Positions 5,225 through 5,412 of a stretch of 5,412 bases of DNA are shown in pieces; the stretch's first letter is position 1, and every line of letters starts with the position of its first letter. This DNA comes from AP-15 sp035570935 (GTDB lineage: Bacteria > Pseudomonadota > Alphaproteobacteria > ATCC43930 > CGMCC-115725). The position numbers and the translations under genes were made by a program. The stretch covers positions 1 through 5,412 of the forward strand of contig DATMKU010000364.1 of the NCBI GenBank assembly GCA_035570935.1, written 5' to 3'. The notes beneath the pieces are model-generated. The model was given only the letters and a program-made list of their open reading frames with translations, was not told the origin of the DNA and ran no database searches.

Positions 5225-5412
5225 GTGCACTGATTCATACGGCAGGCACAGGCAAACGGCTGAGCTTGGCGAGGATGGCGTCGGCGGGTTTGGTCCAGAC
5301 GAAGGGGTTTGCGGTCTTGTTGTGCTCGCGGATGTAGCCGGCGATGGCACGTTCGAGATCGGGGACGGATTTGAAGACGCCGCGCCGGATGCGCCGGCGG
5401 GTGATGGTCGAG
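5225..5412 (-). mobile_element. IS630-family insertion element, one end (runs off the right edge)
   Basis: The transposase 3' end and a short terminal stretch are present. The junction is placed at the TA at 5223-5224, because IS630/Tc1-mariner elements insert at and duplicate TA, and because glycosyltransferase-like codons end there. The element would then begin GTGCACTGATTCATACGGCA. Only one end is in the window, so the terminal inverted repeat and the duplicated TA cannot be confirmed. Confidence 0.75.
5235..5411 (-). CDS. IS630-family transposase, C-terminal part (partial)
   Basis: The minus strand reads in from the right edge as STITRRRIRRGVFKSVPDLE, then RAIAGYIREHNKTANPFVWT, then KPADAILAKLSRLPVPAV, and stops with TGA at 5235-5237. 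This is the typical end of IS630-family DDE transposases: the segment after the catalytic glutamate, with RRGVF, the Tyr-x-x-x-His-Asn helix and the PFxWTKxADxIL block. The catalytic Asp/Asp/Glu residues would lie beyond the window, so whether the enzyme is active cannot be judged. The stop is about 10 bases from the proposed element end, so the coding region fills the element nearly to its tip. After the stop, the same frame continues as glycosyltransferase codons. Confidence 0.88.
   Translation of the reverse strand, partial: STITRRRIRRGVFKSVPDLERAIAGYIREHNKTANPFVWTKPADAILAKLSRLPVPAV

Noticed and set aside
5101..5337. Plus-strand open frame across the insertion-element junction
   Set aside because: It is antisense to both the glycosyltransferase remnant and the transposase, and spans the boundary between them.

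Overview
This GC-rich window looks alphaproteobacterial (Rhodospirillales- or Rhizobiales-like). That rests on codon use, on the CoxD/CoxE/XdhC-type gene order, and on two kinds of palindromic repeat that I associate with those genomes from memory, not from a search.

Positions 1-4416 (+ strand) carry a compact operon for maturing a molybdenum hydroxylase of the CO dehydrogenase / xanthine dehydrogenase / aldehyde oxidase superfamily. In order it holds: the last codons of a probable MoxR/CoxD-type AAA+ ATPase (2-154); a CoxE-type von Willebrand A protein (158-1546); an XdhC/CoxF-like function split over two genes, an N-terminal XdhC_CoxI domain (1543-1863) and a Rossmann-type XdhC_C domain (1860-2567); and a two-domain protein joining a molybdopterin-binding domain to a MocA-like nucleotidyltransferase (2734-4416). 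CoxE/XdhC-N and XdhC-N/XdhC-C are coupled by 4-base ATGA overlaps. Likely division of labour: the last gene makes the dinucleotide form of the cofactor, the XdhC pair carries or sulfurates it, and the ATPase plus VWA protein remodel the apoenzyme for insertion. The enzyme subunits are not in the window, so its substrate cannot be told.

The two junctions that are not tightly overlapped each contain a copy of the same ~135-bp multi-hairpin repeat (192-330 and 2588-2721). The first is open in frame with CoxE and appears as an unusual Pro/Gly-rich N-terminus. The second separates XdhC-C from the molybdopterin gene and seems to supply the latter's ribosome binding site. A third, 19-bp palindrome (3855-3873) sits inside the nucleotidyltransferase domain and adds a short loop in frame.

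Positions 4413-5412 are on the minus strand and look different. A GT87-type (DUF2029) membrane glycosyltransferase converges on the operon, sharing a CTAG in which both genes stop. It has lost its N-terminal part to an IS630-family element whose transposase 3' end fills the right edge. Sampled base composition is lower here (57% GC in bases 4921-4980 against 72% in 3961-4020).

I found no RNA gene, CRISPR array or convincing promoter. There is no gene-free stretch over 300 bases. The main points for follow-up are the repeat insertions into and between cofactor-maturation genes, not a wholly new system.
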